A stretch of DNA of 64,000 nucleotides from Gambelia wislizenii (taxonomy: Eukaryota > Chordata > Lepidosauria > Squamata > Crotaphytidae), in NCBI GenBank assembly GCA_030847615.1, contig JAUMIR010000001.1, positions 182,113,001 to 182,177,000 on the forward strand. Direction: 5' to 3'. Below are positions 20,873-30,872 of the stretch, one piece after another. The first letter of the stretch is position 1, and every line of letters begins with the position of its first letter. Under the pieces are notes generated by a model. The model did no database searches. It worked only from the letters and a program-made list of their open reading frames with translations, and was not told the origin of the DNA. A program made the translations under genes and the position numbers.

Positions 20873-21136
20873 GGAGATTTTCACATGGGCAATATATTCC
20901 AAGGAGTGATCAGGGCAGAAACGGGGCTGTTCCTGAAGCAGCCAGGAACCTTTGTTATTAAAAAATGATGGAAGAGACCAGGAGAGAACTGGAAGCTGCA
21001 CAGAACCAAGATGACACAAGATCGAGAGAAGGCAGGGGGCGTGCAAAATGAACACTGCTTTCATTGTTCAGGAACAGCCCCGTTTCTGCCCCGATCACTC
21101 CTTGGAATATATTGTCGGTGTGAAAATCTCCTGAAT
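20873..21136. mobile_element. Fold-back element with 64-bp arms
   Basis: The left arm (about 20873-20937) begins AGGAGATTTTCACATGGGCA and runs to GGGGCTGTTCCTGAA. The right arm (about 21068-21136) is its near-exact reverse complement. The spacer is about 130 bp and has no coding content. The arms differ at only a few positions, so the insertion is fairly young or was homogenised. No second copy is seen in the window. Confidence 0.8.
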
Positions 21137-21346
21137 ATTGCATCTATATTGCTAAAGTGCCAGAAAGCTGTGATCCAGGTAAGAGCTATTGGACCAAGAC
21201 CTGAACCAGATTAGGTATTGGTATTGTTTTTGCCTGGGATGGTTCCAGTGAACTTGGTAAGCAGAGAAGCTACAGTTCTAGATTCAGGATTCTCTTGGAG
21301 TATTCTGAAGACTGTTGGTCTGTAGTACATGCAAGACATACCTAGA

Positions 21347-21650
21347 GCCTTATCACACAAGGGAAGGGAAGCAACTCCCATAAAGCCTGAAAATAGTGTT
21401 GCCTACCCTGCCTTATCACATGACATCTGCTTGCTTCAGCTGTTCTTCTGTTCCAGTCCCATGGAAGATGGTAGTAAACATGAGTCTTTTTGCTATCTGG
21501 AAAAATCCAGATAGCAAAAAGACTTGCTTTTACCACCATCTCCCACAGGACCAGAACAGGAGAACAGCTGAAGAACCCCAATGACATGCAGTAAGGGAAG
21601 GTGGGACATGCTACTCTTGGGCTTTACTTCTCTCATGCGATAAGACCCCT
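21347..21650. mobile_element. Palindromic MITE with central hairpin, family P copy 1
   Basis: It starts CCTTATCACACAAGGGAAGG and ends CTCTCATGCGATAAGACCCC, an imperfect inverted pair. The centre is a near-perfect hairpin, CTTTTTGCTATCTGGA / TCCAGATAGCAAAAAG (about 21486-21525), with flanking arms CCATGGAAGATGGTAGTAAA and TTTTACCACCATCTCCCACAGG. The element at 29150-29440 has the same layout. The family is non-autonomous and its class is probably hAT-like, but unproven. Confidence 0.75.
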
Positions 21651-21790
21651 AAGCAGTGAGGCCATATAATCCTGATAACTATGAAATTAACTAAAACATG
21701 ACTTCAAAAAAGAAAGAAGTTATCCCTCATTATGTTACAATTGAATTGCAATATATTTAATGAGAAATTTTATTTATTTGTTTATTTGAA

Positions 21791-21795
21791 TGTAT
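21791..21795. repeat. Target-site duplication TGTAT (left)
   Basis: The 5 bases before the left LTR are identical to 25317-25321 after the right LTR. Five-base duplications are normal for Ty1/copia integrases. Confidence 0.85.
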
Positions 21796-22310
21796 TGTCA
21801 GGAAATGACATGGATGTGACCACAAGATGGAGCTGTAAGCTTAGTAATGAAAGTAGTTAAGCTCCAGTGGCAGGTGAGTGTGTGAGTCAGCACTTGAGAG
21901 TATGCACATCTGAGATGCCTGATGTAACAGGCATTGTTTAACTGCCTATAAAAAGGAGATGGGAATTATCTCCAGTGTGGGTTTGTTGTGGGTGGTGGCT
22001 GGTGAAGCAGTTTGTTGGCTTGAGAGAGATTTATGAGTATTAGAGACGGCTGTCCTATACTCTGTATATATATTGTAAATATACTGCAAAGATTAAAGCC
22101 CTCAAGTTGAGTGAAGGCTGGCCTTGTTGCTGTCTTTATTTGGCAAGCCAGAGCTCAAGGCAGTGTGCTGGGGTGAAGGAATTTTTCCTTCTCAGCCTGA
22201 AGTCTTTTGCAGAAGTCTTTCCAGAAAACCTTCTCCTTGGCGTCCTGTCAATGTGGAACAACTCTGCAGGTGGCCGTGGTGGACACAGCGTGTCTTTCTA
22301 TGCCTCAGCA
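21796..22310 (+). repeat. Copia-type 5' LTR
   Basis: It begins TGTCAGGAAATGACATGG and ends CCTCAGCA. A TATAAAAA box lies at 21957-21964 and ATTAAA at about 22092, so promoter and polyadenylation signals fit plus-strand transcription. It matches 24805-25316 apart from about 16 substitutions and a 3-bp gap near 22228. Confidence 0.9.
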
Positions 22311-22312
22311 AA

Positions 22313-22326
22313 GGTTATGGTCCCAG
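22313..22326 (+). other. Primer-binding site for a tRNA-iMet half-molecule
   Basis: GGTTATGGTCCCAG, two bases after the LTR, is complementary (one mismatch) to the anticodon stem-loop of initiator methionine tRNA, CTGGGCCCATAACC. Copia-type elements, as in Drosophila copia, prime from this internal region instead of the tRNA 3' end. Confidence 0.75.
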
Positions 22327-22538
22327 TGTCTGCGTGGACAATGCTTGAGAAGCTGTGGGAGATATAGTTCTGCAATTGGTGAGCTGTTTTGTGTTCCTGG
22401 AGGGCTGAAGAGAAAAGTCCTGGAAAGGAGTGAGTTAAGTGTGTCTACTCACGGACTCTGCTCTTATCTGTTTGCTTTGGGAAACTAATTGTTTTTGGCA
22501 GCCTGCCCACACTGTAAAGTCACAGACTCAGTGCAAAC

Positions 22539-23130
22539 ATGAGTCAGCCTTGAAAAGCTGTCTGAGAAGAACTATGCTTCCTGGAAAATTTACATGCAGG
22601 CTTTGCTAATAAAGCAGGACTTATGGGACTATGTAAAGAAACAACCTGACACTACTAATGAGGATATATTAATAGGTGACGAAAAAGCTAGAGCAACAAT
22701 TGTTTTGGCTTTAGAACTGAATCAGCTGAATAATATCAGAGATAAGAGGTCAGCGTTTGAAGTCTGGAAAGCTCTTGAAAATGTCAACCAACCAGATGGT
22801 GAATCTGGCAGTGTAGAGATTCAAGGGTCTGTATTAATCCTTGGTTTAAACAAGGTATTTCATAATGTACTGTATGCACCAAAGCTACAAAATAGCCTCG
22901 TAAGTGTGGCATCCCTAACCAGTGATGGATATGAAATCCTTTTCAAAGGAGATGAGGGGATTGTGTCCAAGGAGGGAGTAGTATGTGGTAAAGACATAAA
23001 GAAAATTCACATTTATGAAATGATTGCACAGGTGCAGTGTGGGAATGTAACAAATAAGCCACGGGTGTGCATGATGGGTGTGCTCATTACCTTCATAGAG
23101 TTATGGGCCATACAAGCTTCAAAGGTTTGA
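22539..23130 (+). pseudogene. Copia gag start joined to protease-end region
   Basis: An ATG at 22539 is followed by a one-base shift, then LEKLSEKNYASWKIYMQALL in the frame running from 22594. This is the typical copia Gag opening, and DEKARATIVLALELNQL and FEVWKALENV follow. At about residue 68 (near 22797) the protein switches to ESGSVEIQGSVLI, then VLYAPKLQNSLVSVASLTSDGYE, which belongs after the protease active site in copia polyproteins. The intervening RNA-binding knuckle and catalytic aspartate are deleted. A frame shift near 23070 separates this part from the next. The fragment cannot form a normal Gag. Confidence 0.8.
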
Positions 23131-24071
23131 GAAACCTAGAGAAGGTTTGCCCAGAGTTCAAGGTAAAGAACTGTAAAAGTTACCTGGACTGTGCTATTTG
23201 CAAAAAGGTAAAGGTCAAGGCTTACCCTGTAGCAAAGGAAAGCAAATGCATAACCCAGAGGCCTTTTCAGGTTGTACATGCGGATTTATCAGGGCCGCAT
23301 CAAGTAAAGAGTATAGGGGGGTAGCAGGTTTACCCTATTGAAGTAGATAGGCATACCAGGTTTACCTATGTGGCAATGCTCAAAACCAAAAGTGAGGTTG
23401 CTGATATGATCAAAAAATGGCTCAATTCTGTTGAAAGGGAGTTTCCCTACAAAGTTAGCACTTTTGTGACAGACAGAGGTGGGGAATTCTTAAGTAGTAA
23501 TTTGCAGCAGTGGTTTGGGCGGAAAGGGATCCAACATAAAACTACAAATCCTGGATGTCCAGCTGAGGATGGTTTGGCTGAACGTAGGAATGGGATGATA
23601 AACCAAATAAGGGATTGTATGTTAGAGGATTCTGGAGTGCCTGCTAATTTGTGGGGAGAAGCAACAAGAACCGCTTGTCATATTGTAAGTAGGTCATGGT
23701 GCAGTGCGATAAACCAAACACCATACTACTTATTGTATGGAAGAGCACCAAACCTAAAGTACTTAAGAGTGTTTGGACAACTTGCATCAGTGTACATTCC
23801 TCCTCAGTTCGGGAAAAAGAATCAGCCCAAAAGCCAAAGGTTGCATTTTGTGGGCTATGAGGGTAACAAGTACAGGTTCCTGATGGATGGGAATAGGATT
23901 TTGTATTCAAGGAGTACTAGTTTTGAAACTCATGCTGGGTGGAAGAGAGTGTACCCTGACCAGAATGTTGTTGTAGAACAGAAAGCTAGTGTGTTAGATA
24001 AGAACAATGGAAATGGAGGGGTACATGCATCCAGGGATGTCTTAGATGACAAACTGTTTAATGCAGTGTAG
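23067..24071 (+). pseudogene. Copia integrase (zinc domain plus catalytic core) with one stop
   Basis: Residues 10-45 hold a zinc-binding pattern, H-x4-H (HRVMGH) and C-x2-C (CAIC). The core has all three catalytic acids: Asp in VHADLSGP (codon 23283), Asp in TDRGGEF (23472) and Glu in LAERRNG (23580). The last two are 35 residues apart, the D-D35-E spacing of retroviral-type integrases. LWGEATRTACHIVSRS and YYLLYGRAPNLKYLRVFG are copia-specific C-terminal signatures. A TAG at 23322-23324, between the first and second acids, is the only break in this frame. The last residues near 24050-24071 come from the inserted SINE. Confidence 0.88.
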
Positions 24072-24175
24072 ATGTGTAAATAGCTATTGCTTAAAACAAT
24101 TTGTAAGCCGCTCTGATAGCCTTGTGGCTGAAGAGCGGGGTATAAATAAATAAATATATAAAATAAAAATAAAAA
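24050..24175 (+). mobile_element. 5'-truncated Sauria-type SINE (tail only)
   Basis: AAACTGTTTAATGCAGTGTA and the following TAAGCCGCTCTGATAGCCTT, GAAGAGCGGGGTATAAATAA match the 3' half of the Sauria SINE at 53617. The tRNA-like head is missing. It sits inside the copia element, so it was inserted after that element or its ancestor. Confidence 0.8.
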
Positions 24176-24597
24176 TGAAACCAGGTGTGTCACAACAGCC
24201 TGGAATTCCATGTAAACAGGGCACTTTGAAGTTGCCTGGTACTCCAGAAGAGCCTAGCACTTCATTAGACTTGCAACCAAAGCCAGAGATAGTGACTGTG
24301 AAACAAGAACAAGTTGAGACTCATGGGCAAGACACTCAGGCCAGTGTTAGTAGCAGTGACTCTGAAAGTGGTCAAGGTACATTCCTGATTCCTATGAGGT
24401 GTCAGAAAGGAAAGTTCTTTGTAGTAAAGCAGGGACAAGCCTCTTCTGTGGCAGCAGTAAAAAGAACTGAAAACACTCCAGAAAGAGCCAGAAGAACATG
24501 CACTAAGCAGGAGGGGTGGAAGAAAACCAAAGCTCTGGTGTGTGTGGAAGAGTATAGCCAGGATATGTTTGGTGGGATGGTCAGGCCTGGTAAGTAA
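24176..24597 (+). pseudogene. Copia linker region after integrase
   Basis: This frame of about 140 residues is rich in Pro, Ser, Glu and Lys (PGTPEEPSTSLDLQPKPEI, SSSDSESGQG). It ends ARRTCTKQEGWKKTKALVCV-EEYSQDMFGGM. Copia polyproteins have a variable, basic linker between integrase and RT; the RT itself does not follow. Its ATG results from the SINE insertion and is not meaningful. Confidence 0.55.
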
Positions 24598-24795
24598 AAG
24601 GAAATTGACAAATGATAGCACCAGGGAAGCCAGAGCTGGGTGGGTCAGTAGCATGGGCTATCAAGGTCTAGGAAAACACTGTGACATTGTAAATAATGGG
24701 AACAGAGTCTCAGACTCTATAGGTATCAGCGAGTAAGGTCACAGTATATAAAAGGATAGGTGTAAATGACACATGGGACACACCACATGTCATTT

Positions 24796-24804
24796 GGAGG
24801 GAAA
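24796..24804 (+). other. Polypurine tract
   Basis: GGAGGGAAA lies directly against the start of the right LTR, the expected primer for plus-strand DNA synthesis. Confidence 0.75.
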
Positions 24805-25316
24805 TGTCAGGAAATGACATGGATGTGACCACAAGATGGAGCTGTAAGCTTAGTAATGAAAGTAGTTAAGCTCCAGTGGCAGGTGTGTGTGTGAGTCAGC
24901 ACTTGAGAGTATGCACATCTGAGATGCCTGATGTAACAGGCATTGTTTAACTGCCTATGAAAAGGAGATGGGAATTGTCTCCAGTGTGGGTTTGTTGTGG
25001 ATGGTGGTTGGCGAAGCAGTTTGTTGGTTTGAGAGAGATTTATGGGTATTAGAGACAGCTGTCCTATACTCTGTATATATATTGTAAATATACTGCAAAG
25101 ATTAAAGCCCTCAAGTTGAGTGAAGGCTGGCCTTGTTGCTGTCTTTATTTGGCAAGCCAGAGCTCAAGGCAGTGTGCTGGGGTGAAGGAATTTTTCCTTC
25201 TCAGCCTGAAGTCTTTTGCAGAAGTCTTTCCAGAAAACCTCCTTGGCGTCCTGTCAATGTGGAACAACTCTGCAGGTGGTCGTGGTGGACACAGCACGTC
25301 TTTCTACACCCCAACA
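24805..25316 (+). repeat. Copia-type 3' LTR
   Basis: It begins TGTCAGGAAATGAC and ends CCCCAACA, followed by the TGTAT duplication at 25317-25321. The TATA position is mutated (CCTATGAAAAGG instead of CCTATAAAAAGG), and substitutions cluster in the last 30 bases. Confidence 0.9.
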
Positions 25317-25321
25317 TGTAT

Positions 25322-26699
25322 ATCCCATCTTTTTCCTAGGATGGGATCCAGGCATCATAAAACTCATTATTTATAACCCAATCAAGTAATTTTGACACAT
25401 GAGATAGAAAATCCCATGAACATTTATCCCTGAGCATTAAAAAAAATACAAACATAACCAAAGAAATCAGTAACAAGCTGCAGCTCTTTTGTGAGAACCA
25501 AATTCTTCTACTTGACATGGCCTAACACTAGGACCAGCCCTGGTAAGCCTTCTTGAAATTCATGGCAGAAATGAGCTAATGTACCATTGTCATTTGGTGG
25601 ATTTGACACCTAGAAATGCTTAGGAGAGAACTGGAGCTGTACAAACAGGACACAGCAAAGGAAAGAAGTAGATTGACAGTGTGAAAGCTTTTCCATTCAA
25701 ATGAGCATTGTTATCCATTTGACACATCTCTCATCCCATGACATTACTGCTGGATTGATTCTGCTTGTTCTCCTTGTTATGGAAGGAAATCAGACTTGCT
25801 CTCCAAGCAACCATTTCTGTACATTAAGAACAATTTGAATCCCAGCTTTCAGTGGCCTGTTTTAATATCTCCAGGAACCTTAGCAGAATTCTTCAGGTAA
25901 TGCTACTTTTGTGGGAGAGCCAGTACCTTGCAGGCATCCCTCATTTCACCAAATAGAAAAAATGCCACACTGAATGAATACAGATAGTGTCTTTTAAAAG
26001 AAGTAAATTCTTAAGACAGCGATAGCCTGTGCATAAAGAATAATGTACATGTCGGTACACTGAAGTCATATAACCATTGTTTCTTTAAGTCTCCATAACA
26101 CTCTTTATCTCAAGTCACTGAAAGTCAATAAGCTGTTACTGGCATGTATGGTGTTATTGTGATCAATTACAACTTGTAGTGAGCAGCATTTTCTTGACAG
26201 CCCACAGCTTTTTTTTTTTCCTTAGCATTGTCACAGTACTTACAGTTTATTTTTTATAAAAATCACCAAATCACATTGGAGATGGGGGAATGGCTTCACA
26301 TGGCATCCTCAAGCTCTTTATTCTTTGATAACCAGAATCAATTTGCTTCTTTTGCCCGGACAACGCAGAATGGGTTTCAGAATGCAATGCAATAATTATT
26401 TGTTGGATTGAGTGACTGACACACCCACACCCACACATCACTATGAAACTTTGGATTGGTTTACTTTCCCCTTTGCAACATTTGTCAAGAGCCAGAACCA
26501 AGCCAATCTCAACTAAAGCAAAAGCCACAGGGCTTTTCAGCACTTGGATACGGCAATTTCTAGAACAGGGGGAAAGTGTGGATCTTCAGGGCCATCTAAA
26601 TTGTCAAAATAATCCTCATGGAATTCACTGGGAATCCAATCTGTTTTAATGAGAACCTATTCAGAAGGGGGCAGCAAAACACTCCAAAAACTACACCTG
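25322..26699. other. No recognisable gene or repeat
   Basis: AT-rich sequence after the copia element. The minus-strand frame at 26271-26543 has no known domain. An oligo-T run sits near 26209. Confidence 0.4.
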
Positions 26700-27190
26700 G
26701 AGAGCCTTCACAGCTTTTTCTGGAGTTTTGAAAAAGCTCTGTAGGGAATGCATGCACATTCCCGCTTGTTGGGACAAGCGATTCTATTCGAATTGCTTTC
26801 ACATAAGAGAGGAAGTGCAAGCTGATTGGCTGGATGAGCATGGGGGGCAGGGCTTGCTAGCAGGGCAAGTGCCCACTGCCACCATGTTGGATTTTTGGCT
26901 GAGCAAGCAATTGCTAAGGTGATTAAATGGTGATTTGTATTCTCTCTCTCTCTCTCTCTCTCTCTCATTCGTTGTAAATGTGAAATATTGCTTGTGCACA
27001 CCATGGGATTTTTTTTTTAATTAGGTGGTGGCAGATTTAAAAATGCAAGTAGTTTACTCTCAGATGCCATCCTGGCTAGCCGGCATGCAAAGTTTATGAG
27101 GGCTGTGAAACCATGAAGACAAGTCCAAGCTGCTGCAAATTGCTATTACTGTAAAGCAATCCAGTTTTTTTCAGGCTGTATAGATGAGAC
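26700..27190. repeat. Interspersed repeat family, member 2, with internal (TC)n
   Basis: The words GAATGCATGCACATTCCCGC, GGAAGTGCAAGCTGATTGGC, AGGGCTTGCTAGCAGGGCAA, then ATGCAAAGTTTATGAGGGCT and GAAACCATGAAGACAAGTCC all have counterparts in order at 48690-49310. A (TC)n tract (26941-26967) lies exactly where member 3 has a (TG)n tract. Confidence 0.7.
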
Positions 27191-27300
27191 ATTCAAATGT
27201 TGTTGGACTGGAGCACCCAGTATTCCTCCCTATTGGCTGTTTTGATTAAGGCTGATGGGAGCTGCATTTAGAGGGTTGCACAATGCCCACTCCTGTTTTA
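27191..27300. repeat. Short repeat, GTTGTTGGACT family
   Basis: AAATGTTGTTGGACTGGAGC and GGCTGATGGGAGCTGC match, in order, the short repeats near 34470, 55016 and 58863. It looks like a short non-autonomous DNA element common in amniotes. Confidence 0.5.
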
Positions 27301-28420
27301 AACAAATAACTGCGAAACATTCTTTGCAATTAAAAGTGGTCAACCTAATGAGAGAATCATTAAAGGGCATCTACCACCTTATCCATTGTCACAAGATATT
27401 ATGAGATGCACCGCTAAGAAGTGTGGCTACTACTTCCTTTAGCCTTCGTTATTTCAATGCTGTCTTCCTCCTATACTTTTGCATATACCTCTAATATGCA
27501 AGAAAATAATGAAAATCTGCTCCAAAGAGACCACTAGGACTACTTGGAATTCTAGTGTGGTCAAGCCAGCTGTGATCAAAACCACATTTTTTAAGTTCTT
27601 TGTATTTAACACACGAGGGACTGTAATCTGGAAGATTTATATCAATTGAAACCTAAGAGTGACAATTGAAATGATACCATAGCACAATGGGGAAATCACT
27701 TATTGAGCAACAACAGCAGATGAAACACTACTGCTTTTATTGGAATGTTTCAGTACAAAGAGAAGAGAAGGGTATTATTTGTAAATAAAAAAAAAAATGT
27801 AGCCCAGAAACCAGAATACTACTTACATTTGGAAATGCTTTCAAGGTCAGACTGCCACAAGGAAATGGGAAGGTCATAAAGATTTGATAACTGTATGTTT
27901 TAACACTGGCACAATCTCAATGCAACACTAGAATAAGAGACATACATATATGTTTTTATCTTGCCACTGGCAACTTTCTCCTGAGAGCTACATCAATTGA
28001 TTAGCTATTGTCTTTCTAAAATAAAGCATATTATCATTCACACATCTGCAAGTCAAAACACCTTCTTTATCAATTGCAGTAAATTCAGCTCTTTTGCTGG
28101 TCTTGACCCTCAGTCCAGTAAAACATTGGAACACCACCAAAATCCAGTAAAATTTAGTAATTTATGTCCTGTTTATTTCAATTTTAGATTAAATATCTGT
28201 TCACTAAAGTCTCTCTCGCTACCATTAATGGGGCTTATAAGTGCTTAACTATGGCTGAATCATGCCATATATAATTTTACATGTCTACACAAATGGCTTA
28301 CATCATGTACAACTAAAGTATAATATTAATGTGTACCAAAACTGCATTCACCATGGCACAAATTACCCAGATAAATAAGCCCAGTATATTGGGACTGGCC
28401 AATGTACTCCACTTCATGTA
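27301..28420. other. No recognisable gene or repeat
   Basis: AT-rich. The frame at 27997-28248 has no known motif. Confidence 0.4.
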
Positions 28421-28646
28421 CAGGTCAAACTCTGTATCTATGGATTTGGTATCCATGGTTTCACTTATTCACATCTAAAAATATGTTCTCTCTAGGCATT
28501 TCTAGGTCCTCCAATGGGATTCTATGGTCAACGTCCGACGTTCTTCTCATTGAAGATAATAGGGTTCCCTATTATCCATGGTTTCAAGTATCCATGGTGG
28601 GGGGGTGTCTTGGAATGTATCCACTGCCGATACAGGGGTCGACCTG
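28421..28646. mobile_element. Mariner/Tigger-like MITE, 226 bp
   Basis: It begins CAGGTCAAACTCTGTATCTA and ends GGGGTCGACCTG, with TA immediately outside both ends (28419-28420, 28647-28648). Internal words TATCCATGGTTTCA and CCATGGTTTCAAGTATCCAT are typical of pogo/Tigger-type short elements. A TA duplication is the mariner superfamily signature. No transposase. Confidence 0.75.
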
Positions 28647-28670
28647 TACAAGTAAACATAGTGTAGAGAT

Positions 28671-29140
28671 GTGAAGTCGAAGGCTTTCACGGCTGGCATC
28701 CATAGATTTTCCTTGGATTTTTTCCAGGCTGTGAGGCCGTGTTCTGGAAGAGTTTACTTCTGACATTTCACCTCCATCTGTGGCATCTTCAGAGAATGGT
28801 TGCGTAGGTGTGTGGAGTTTAGATACTGTGAGCCCGTGTTGGGGAGTATATGTAAATTTGTGTATTTGAATGGTTAGTTTCTGGGTGTAGATATGCAAGA
28901 AGGATTAGTGTCTGGCTAATGGTTGGTTGATGGCCCATTATCTGCTGGAAATACCCCTGTTCCTGGGTTGAATTCATTTGCAAGTGTTGAGTTTTGATTC
29001 TATGGTTTTTCAAAACTGGAAGCCAGATTTTATTTACTTTTAGTGTTTCTTCTTTCTTGTTGAAGTTGTCTAGGTATTTGTGGATTTCAATAGCTTCTCT
29101 GTGCATTCTGACATGATAGTTGTTCACTTGTGCAATGAAA
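28671..29140 (-). mobile_element. Penelope-like retroelement, 3' end
   Basis: The minus-strand translation contains VRMHREAIEIHKYLDNFNKKEETLKVNKIWLPVLKN. The REAIEI-x-K-NFN pattern is characteristic of the GIY-YIG endonuclease end of Penelope-like elements. A non-coding tail follows to 28671, ending GCCAGCCGTGAAAGCCTTCG. A second copy lies at 47321. The RT portion is missing, so this is a truncated copy. Confidence 0.7.
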
Positions 29141-29149
29141 ACTGTTAGA

Positions 29150-29440
29150 GTTATATCACACAAAAGAAGTGAAGCAGAAGTGAAGCCCAAGGGAAGCATG
29201 TCCCATTCCAGTCCCATGGGAGACGGTGGTAAAGGCGGGTCTTTTTGCTAACAGATTTTTACAGTTAGCAAAAAGACCTGCATTTACCACTGTCTCCCAT
29301 AGGACTGGAATGGGAGAACAGCTGAAACATGCCAAAGTCATGTGATAAGGCAAGGTGGGTGGCGCTATTATTGGGGTGCACTGCCACTTCCTTCCCTTGT
29401 GTGATAATCCCCTTCCCTTGTGTGATAATCCCCTTAGACT
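29150..29440. mobile_element. Palindromic MITE, family P copy 2
   Basis: It begins TTATATCACACAAAAGAAG and ends with CTTCCCTTGTGTGATAATCC, which is present twice in tandem. The central hairpin GGTCTTTTTGCTAACAG / CAGTTAGCAAAAAGACC and its outer arms (TCCCATGGGAGACGGTGGTA against CACTGTCTCCCATAGGA) match the layout of the copy at 21347. The whole unit can fold into a long stem. It adjoins the Penelope fragment directly. Confidence 0.8.
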
Positions 29441-30642
29441 TTTACTAGCTTGGAAAATGTGCAGTTTCTTGTGCAATTAAAGAACTGGATACACACTGGT
29501 CCTATGCTTACTGCACTTGCTTCTAACCCAGGCAGAATGGTTAATGCTCTCACCTATAAGTCCCTAGATAGTTTTAGGAACTGCCATCACTGAGAGGATT
29601 CTCTGATATGGGCCTTGCTATAATTTAAGATCTGGTATAGAGAACCTATTTCGTGTTCCACAAGTGAGAGAGATTGTGGTGATCACAACCTGGGAGAGGG
29701 CCTGTGACAGCTGTGGAATTCTCTTTTTGGGAAGGCTGGATTGTTTAAACATTAAACCCAACTGATCTGTGAGTAATTTGAAATGTAATTCTGTTTGATG
29801 TTTTTAAATATTGTTTCCTCCATTCTGTTTGTTTAGTAAGTTATATCTTCATTACGATTGTTTCTTTTACTATGGATGTTCCTATCAGGAAGATTTGAGA
29901 GAATGAACAGAAAGGTTTAATGGCCTCCTAAAGGCAGCTAATACATACTTTAAAAATAACAAATAGAAACAGATTGTGAGCCAGAAAATAATGGTATTTT
30001 TCCAGAATAGCTGTGGCAAAAAATGTGTTTCTTTGTTTTCAAAAGTATTTTTGATTACCAAAAAAATTTGATGCTCTTTTCAATATTTACAAAAAAAGAA
30101 AAGAAAAGAAAAAATAATGATTCTCCTTTCCTCACTGCCTAAATATGTTGCAGTCTCAGAGTATTCAAGCCTGAGGTAACTATTCAAGAGTCATTCCTTT
30201 GAACATAATGGGACTTGCTTCTGGGTAAGAATATATAGGATTTCACTTTTAACCATACATAGCAAGTAGAAAATGAGGCCTGTGTGCTAGGTGTAACCCC
30301 AACCAAATTTTCACTTGCCTGCAAAGCCCCCCTGGGCCTCCTGAAAGCCCCTGAGTCCCCAAATTATATAAAAAAATGCTGGTGCAAAATCAGTCTGAAA
30401 TCACTTAAAACCACCCAAACTGCTGTGAAAATGTGGTCTTGAGTAAGTGTGGTCTGACTTACCCTTACTACTCCCCAAACCCTATAGTTCCTTACTACCT
30501 CTAAACTGCTATCAGCTGTTGTGGGAATGACCATAAGTTCTACTTGTTATGTATGGATGTACCCAAGTTCTAGTATTATGTTGAAGAAGTAGGGGATGGC
30601 ATTGATGCATACGCTCCTTACTATTCACAGTAATATAAAAAA
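29441..30642. other. Mostly unassigned; short repeat at 30190-30245
   Basis: TTTGAACATAATGGGACTTG and CTTCTGGGTAAGAATATATA belong to the AGTAAGTCC repeat family. Nothing else recognised. Confidence 0.4.
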
Positions 30643-30644
30643 TA

Positions 30645-30870
30645 CAGTGGGCCTTTGTTATCTGCTGGGGTTTGGTTCCAGGATCCCCTGCAGATGCCAA
30701 AATCCATGGATACTCAAGTCCCACTATATACAATGGTATGGTAAAATGGTGTCCCTTATATAAAATGGCAAAATCAAGGTTTGCTTTTGAGGGGAAAAAT
30801 TTGTTATATTTTCAAGCCATGGATGTTTGAATCCATGGATACAGAATCTGTGGATATGGCGGGCTGACTG
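30645..30870. mobile_element. Mariner/Tigger-like MITE, 226 bp
   Basis: CAGTGGGCCTTTGTTATCTG on the left and ATGGCGGGCTGACTG on the right, flanked by TA on both sides (30643-30644, 30871-30872). The interior has GGTTCCAGGATCCCCTGCAG and AAAATCCATGGATACTCAAG, close to known Tigger-type ends. It is the same length as the element at 28421 but clearly diverged. Confidence 0.8.
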
Positions 30871-30872
30871 TA

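Larger units (their letters stand above)
21796..25316 (+). mobile_element. Ty1/copia-type LTR retrotransposon, internally deleted
   Basis: The two LTRs are 515 and 512 bp, bounded by TG and CA and flanked by TGTAT on both sides. The primer site follows the left LTR and a GGAGGGAAA purine tract precedes the right LTR. Inside are a short gag start, the end of the protease region, a GAG-pre-integrase zinc motif, the integrase core and a linker, in copia order (integrase before RT). Gag's zinc knuckle, the protease active site and all of RT-RNase H are missing. A truncated Sauria-type SINE sits in the interior at 24050-24175. By eye the LTRs differ at about 16 positions plus one 3-bp gap (about 3 percent). 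The element could move only with help from an intact relative. Confidence 0.9.
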
